NCBI GenBank assembly: GCA_964019155.1
Contig: OZ025239.1
Location: forward strand, 80,925,916 to 80,989,915
DNA length: 64,000 bases
Reading direction: 5' to 3'
DNA from: Osedax fenrisi
Taxonomy: Eukaryota; Annelida; Polychaeta; Sabellida; Siboglinidae
The notes below the pieces were generated by a model. The model worked only from the letters and a program-made list of their open reading frames with translations. It was not told the DNA's origin and did no database searches. This document shows positions 60,501-64,000 of this stretch, one piece after another; the stretch's first letter is position 1, and each line of letters opens with the position of its first letter. A program made the translations under genes and the position numbers.

Positions 60501-62552
60501 AATTTCCATCTATTAATCGGGTTTCACACCGAAACATGGTCGCTCTTTGTAAGAATGTTTCTCTACAATAGTAAATAGCGTTTCTCTAAATATATTTTTT
60601 TAATCTGGGTATGGATATTTGTGATAACAACCTATCTCTTACATGTTAATAAACATTAAGCCAGTTCAGATTATACAGATATTGATAGCAAAGTTACCAT
60701 ATTATGTTTTGATTATTTCTGCCACCATGGTATAATTTTTCTTTATTTAGGCAATATGACCTTGACCTTTTAACAATAAATATTGTTTATATTGAATTCA
60801 CGTGTTTATAAACAAATAATTTTAAAATAGAGCTAAATATCAATTCAACTTAATCATTATACAATATTAATATAATATATTATTAATAAAATAATATTGT
60901 AATAATTTTTTTTTCAGATTTACGATAAAATTGAAAATATTTTCAAAAAATTTAGAAAATTTAAATAATTTAAATAACTATATTATTAATGGCCATATTA
61001 TTAATAAGCCACGATTACATTTTTTTTTTGATATTTCGTACATTTTTTTTTTCAAATATAAAATTACCTACATTTTTCATCATTAAAATTTGGAATAAAT
61101 TACCATTTTTGTTCTTATACATTTCTTGTAATATTAATACAAACACGTAAAATTATCATTATATATATATAATTTTATATTTTATCATAGATATATTTTT
61201 CAAATTAAAATAATTTTTTTTTCCGAAAATTCCTGTAAAATTGAACAAACTATTAGAAAAAATTCTTTTAGAAAAATATATTATTCAAACTAAAGTTAAA
61301 GATATAACAACAGTTGTTAATGATGATAAATTGAAGTTTCCAAATATTACATTTCCATGTTAAAATTCATATCTCTTCAATATTAAACTTTAATGAGGTG
61401 GCGCAGCCAGGAACCAATAATTATATTTTTGTATTCAATTAATTATGTTATCTCGTTCTTATAAAATGCTTGCGATCAATATTTATAAATAATGTACCAA
61501 TCCTAATGATTTTAATATAAATACTTTCTATAACTAATTCTCTCTAAATATTGTACTTTTAAAAAATTTGTAAATTATATATATATATATTTTCATTGAA
61601 AAAAATATACTATTTTTTATATTCAATAGAATCTATTGTTCAATATATATTGAATAAACATATATTTATCTATTAATTCATAATTAATGAATCATATTTG
61701 CCATACTTACAAATATGGAAATTATATAATTATGATAGTAATATAGTATTCTTTTGTTTGATATTATAATAAATATTTCATAATAAATCTATAAATATGT
61801 ATTTGTAAATTATATAACCAATATATTAGGTTTAATTTTTTATGTGATTAGGTTTTAAAATGTAGACTTTAATATAGGTTTTTACCATATAGATTATTAC
61901 CGCTGTATAAACTAATGGAACCATGATTAGGATCTATAGATATATATAAAAAATGCATAGGTAAAATATGAATTTAATAAAAATAAGTTTAAAATTGAAT
62001 TATTATTCGAAATAAAACAAATATAATAGTATATTTACATTGTATTGTTACTTTTCATTGAATTTATTTTTCATTCATTTCAATTGATTTATCTTTAATT
62101 CATTTCAATTGAATTCATTTAATTTTACAGATTTTCTATTTATATATTTTAGTTGATTTTATTTTTAAATATTTAAAAAATAAATTTATTTCCATTTGAT
62201 AAACAAAAAATCGATGGTCTGCAATGTTCCCCCATGTTTACATCGCCGTTCTGTGTGACACCGGTTCTAGTGTCACCGCGGTAATAAATGTGACGGATCG
62301 GAGAAATTAAAAATAAAACCTTTATAAACAATACACATGTAAATCATATCCACTATATACTACCAATACACATGTAAATCATACCCACTATATACTACCA
62401 CTACCTCAATCAGTTATCGAGGAGTTCCGAAGATAAGTTCTATCACTGCCACAAGTGTACTGTTTCCTTTCATCACACTTGCGATAAGAATGGAGTCATT
62501 GACAGAGCTGAAGACGGTACCATCACCTATACGTGTTCAGAGTGCGCTAAAG
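49646..62552 (+). CDS. NSD: NSD-family histone H3K36 methyltransferase, N-terminal part
   Basis: NSD proteins dimethylate H3K36 and read nucleosomes through PWWP and PHD domains. Thirteen exons join with consistent phase: 49646-50047, 50598-50883, 52569-52675, 52870-52999, 53123-53215, 55042-55118, 55180-55296, 55503-55676, 58399-58561, 58641-58732, 59093-59257, 59482-59706 (start could be 59464), 62414-62552; 723 codons so far. The N-terminus is acidic, Ser/Gln/Pro-rich and disordered. PWWP1 begins about residue 273: LGDLLWAKVSGHPWWPCLVA, then YHVQYFGNEGERGWI and the C-terminal helix WEFAVSSAQQALPMDPDDRI, which is closest to NSD2/NSD3. A basic region follows, then MNKLLQDWEVMHASEKARFI, like the last helix of an HMG box. 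The first PHD finger is split over the last two exons: ICSGCEL | LSRSSEDKFYHCHKCTVSFH with HTC and CSEC. The remaining PHDs, PWWP2, AWS and SET lie beyond the window. Confidence 0.9.
50884..52568 (+). other. NSD intron 2
   Basis: Starts with a direct repeat ACGCTATAGTACTA near 50960 and is otherwise AT-rich. No element or gene is recognised. Confidence 0.45.
53512..54301. mobile_element. TTAA-flanked MITE, element 2 (NSD intron 5)
   Basis: TTAA flanks both ends (53508-53511 and 54302-54305). Inverted termini GGCCCTGTCACAGTTTAC left and GGCCATGTCGCAGTGTAT right, close to those of element 1 (GGGGATGTCACAGT). The interior is AT-rich and non-coding. Confidence 0.75.
55792..57030. mobile_element. 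TTAA-flanked element 3 (NSD intron 8)
   Basis: TTAA flanks both ends (55788-55791 and 57031-57034). Inverted termini GGGCATACCGCCACACGCAT left and GGGCATACACATGCACACAA right. At about 55923 it shares TCTAGAAATAGCATAAAAAG with element 1. 1239 bp; the weak frames inside are low-complexity. Confidence 0.75.
57035..58398 (+). other. NSD intron 8, remaining part
   Basis: AT-rich. No exon, RNA or repeat is recognised before the acceptor at 58397-58398. Confidence 0.45.
58562..58640 (+). repeat. 79-bp intron made of CT and CCA/CTA microsatellites
   Basis: NSD intron 9: after GTACGCGTGCACCCG it is TCTCTCTCTC, then CTCCTCC, then CCACTACTACCACCACCACT up to the acceptor. Same motif family as the intron repeats at 650-1003 and 27890-27962. 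Confidence 0.88.
59258..59481 (+). repeat. NSD intron 11 with ACTGGTACTAATGG repeats and C tracts
   Basis: Two direct copies of GCACTGGTACTAATGG (about 59268 and 59296), each followed by GGTACCCTCG, then CCACC/ACTAC units and long C runs. The reading frame through it (59278 on) is open by chance; exon-to-exon phase shows that only the last part is coding. Confidence 0.7.
59707..62413 (+). other. NSD intron 12
   Basis: 2.7 kb, AT-rich, with T-rich tracts. It holds a degenerate hAT right end at 61870-61925 and a GC-richer patch at 62218-62300 that contains a DTGSSV reading but is not placed as an exon. Two copies of ACACATGTAAATCAT lie just before the acceptor (62333 and 62367). Confidence 0.5.
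61870..61925 (+). mobile_element. right-end remnant of the 18411-19714 hAT family
   Basis: TAGGTTTTTACCATATAGAT, then TATTACCGCTGTATAAACTA and TGGAACCATG, follow the right end of the element at 18411-19714 (which reads AGGTTTTTACCATGG, then GGTAATAATCTATGGAACAC) in order. Confidence 0.5.
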
Positions 62553-63232
62553 GTCAGTGTTCTGTCCTCCATTGTATGGACATCACATACAAGAGATTTC
62601 GATTATTATTGAAAGTTGTCTCCTGCCCATGGGGCGCAGAGTATTTACATTTTTCGAAGAAAACAAAAGTATTATAAAATTAAAATATATGAAATATAAT
62701 ATTTTAAATGGTGTTTAAATTAAGCAATTAAATTATTTCTAACATCAAATATAATTAATAAAATACGAATTTTTAAACAATACCAACAAAAATATAGATA
62801 ATTTGTCAGATTTGTATTCACAATAATTATTATTTTATATATTTTTCATAATATATATGTATTATATATAAAATATAATAAAACATGGATAAGATAATAT
62901 ATTTATATATATTGGTGGATTCGGTTTTTTCAATTATAAAAGCCATGGTTTTTTGATTTATTCAGTTTTATCGGTTTTTTTCGATCAAAGATATAAAATA
63001 ATACTATATATATAATACATTACAATAGTAGCTCTTACATATTATTATAATAATTCACTATATTATTTTATATAATGTATATACATTATATATTATAATA
63101 TATTTAAATATGTATAATTTAAATAAAAATATTAATTAATTTTTAATATTTTTTAATAAACCATTATTTATTACAATTTTCATATTATAATCATAAGATA
63201 TTAGATATTATATAATATTAATATATTGTAAT

Positions 63233-63512
63233 CAGTGTTTTCTCTATTTTTGGCAAAAACTTGATTTTACAGAGAAAAAATAGCAAAAAAGGAAAAAACC
63301 TATCTTCTCCATGTAAATTGATGGTAAAATCCAATGATATTATAATTCATTTTTATAATTGTTTTATTCAAATCAAGAGTAATATTTATGTATTTAAATA
63401 TAGATAAAATTGTATTGTATATTTATTAATAAATTGCCATATATCATAACATATTTACGATTTAATGTTCTGTAAAGAAAAACAAGTTTATGAGCTTTAT
63501 TAAGTTCTAGAT
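63233..63512 (+). mobile_element. left-end remnant of the 18411-19714 hAT family
   Basis: CAGTGTTTTCTCTATTTTTG, then AAAAAACCTATCTTCTCCAT and GTAAATTGATGGTAAAA, run collinear with the left end at 18411-18500 (CAGGGTTCCATTATTTTCGG, then ACTATCTCTACCATG). It is interrupted or followed by the hAT MITE at 63513. Its own right end is not in the window. Confidence 0.55.
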
Positions 63513-63705
63513 CAGTGGTTCCCAACCTTTTTTCACTGTGACCCTTTTTTGATAATTCTTAATTAAAAAATATAACTCATTTTATTTTTTTTATTTTGTA
63601 TCTAGATTTGAATATAGTTAAAACTAAATTGTTGGATACAAAATTAGCTCATACAAAAAACCAAATGACCCAAGTTTGGGTTGACCCATATGTTGGGAAC
63701 CACTG
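63513..63705. mobile_element. 193-bp hAT MITE
   Basis: Perfect hAT-type termini CAGTGGTTCCCAACC and, in inverse, CAGTGGTTCCCAACA. The flanking 8-mers TTCTAGAT (63505-63512) and TTCTAGAC (63706-63713) are a near-perfect 8-bp target duplication. Just inside lie GACCC and GGGTTGACCC motifs. Confidence 0.88.
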
Positions 63706-63713
63706 TTCTAGAC

Positions 63714-64000
63714 GCTTACATATTTTAGAAAATGTAACGCAAATGTACTAAATATGCTATTAATTGCCTATGAATCTGTCATCATTTATATTATTAAATT
63801 CTTAAAATCTTCATCTATTCTAATATAATTCTAAAATAATATGTATATCATGAATATAATATTTATTTATTACGGTTAATTTAAAAAAATAAATTCATAC
63901 ATGTATTCATATTTAATATATACAAAAAAACGACCCACCCGAAGTATGATATTAATTAGGTATATTGAGTTGTATTTGGGTATATGTTAAGAGAAAATAA
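63714..64000 (+). other. NSD intron 13, continuing off the window
   Basis: AT-rich; no further NSD exon before the edge. Confidence 0.5.

Noticed and set aside
62218..62300. Aspartic-protease-like reading (VLCDTGSSVTAV)
   Set aside because: It is only about 30 codons, with a stop soon after and no neighbouring retroelement domains; a chance match or a tiny relic is more likely.

Overview
This is a stretch of nuclear DNA from an animal, very probably an invertebrate. It is extremely AT-rich, its genes are split by many introns, and coding exons stand out as short GC-richer islands in AT-rich introns full of transposons and microsatellites. The sequence does not let me name the phylum. There are no bacterial operons, phage genes or CRISPR arrays.

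Three host genes could be rebuilt exon by exon with consistent reading phase. (1) PSMC3/Rpt5, an ATPase of the 26S proteasome base (+ strand, 22941-28554, 10 exons, 431 aa), is complete. (2) TMEM128, a four-pass membrane protein (- strand, 33126-42943, 4 exons, 161 aa), is complete. (3) An NSD-family histone H3K36 methyltransferase (+ strand, 49646-62552, 13 exons) has its N-terminal region, first PWWP domain, an HMG-like segment and first PHD finger here; the catalytic SET part lies beyond the right edge. A fourth gene (- strand, 1004-7518, at least 10 exons) is clearly coding but I do not recognise it. A small two-exon gene for a single-pass membrane protein is proposed at 28713-29015 (- strand), tail-to-tail with PSMC3.

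Much of the rest is mobile DNA. From left to right: LINE reverse-transcriptase tails (1-390, about 10600-10800, 15120-17188); a 6.35-kb element with about 450-bp terminal inverted repeats and an 8-bp target duplication (11461-17810) that holds a nested hAT-like element, a satellite array and a LINE; a hAT-like element (18411-19714); a Merlin DNA transposon with an almost intact transposase (19971-22384); two degraded LINEs head to head (about 29350-30700 and 31320-32400); three copies of a family ending in CAAAG (9301, 35334, 38033); a 4.1-kb TTAA-flanked element in TMEM128 intron 1 that carries a LINE and very long AT palindromes (38578-42669); three smaller TTAA-flanked elements (43497, 53512, 55792); and a short hAT MITE (63513-63705).

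The host genes serve unrelated housekeeping and chromatin roles and show no sign of a shared pathway. I found no convincing new multi-gene system. The most novel material is the set of non-autonomous and composite transposons with intact target duplications, and the use of microsatellite sequence as short introns and splice acceptors.
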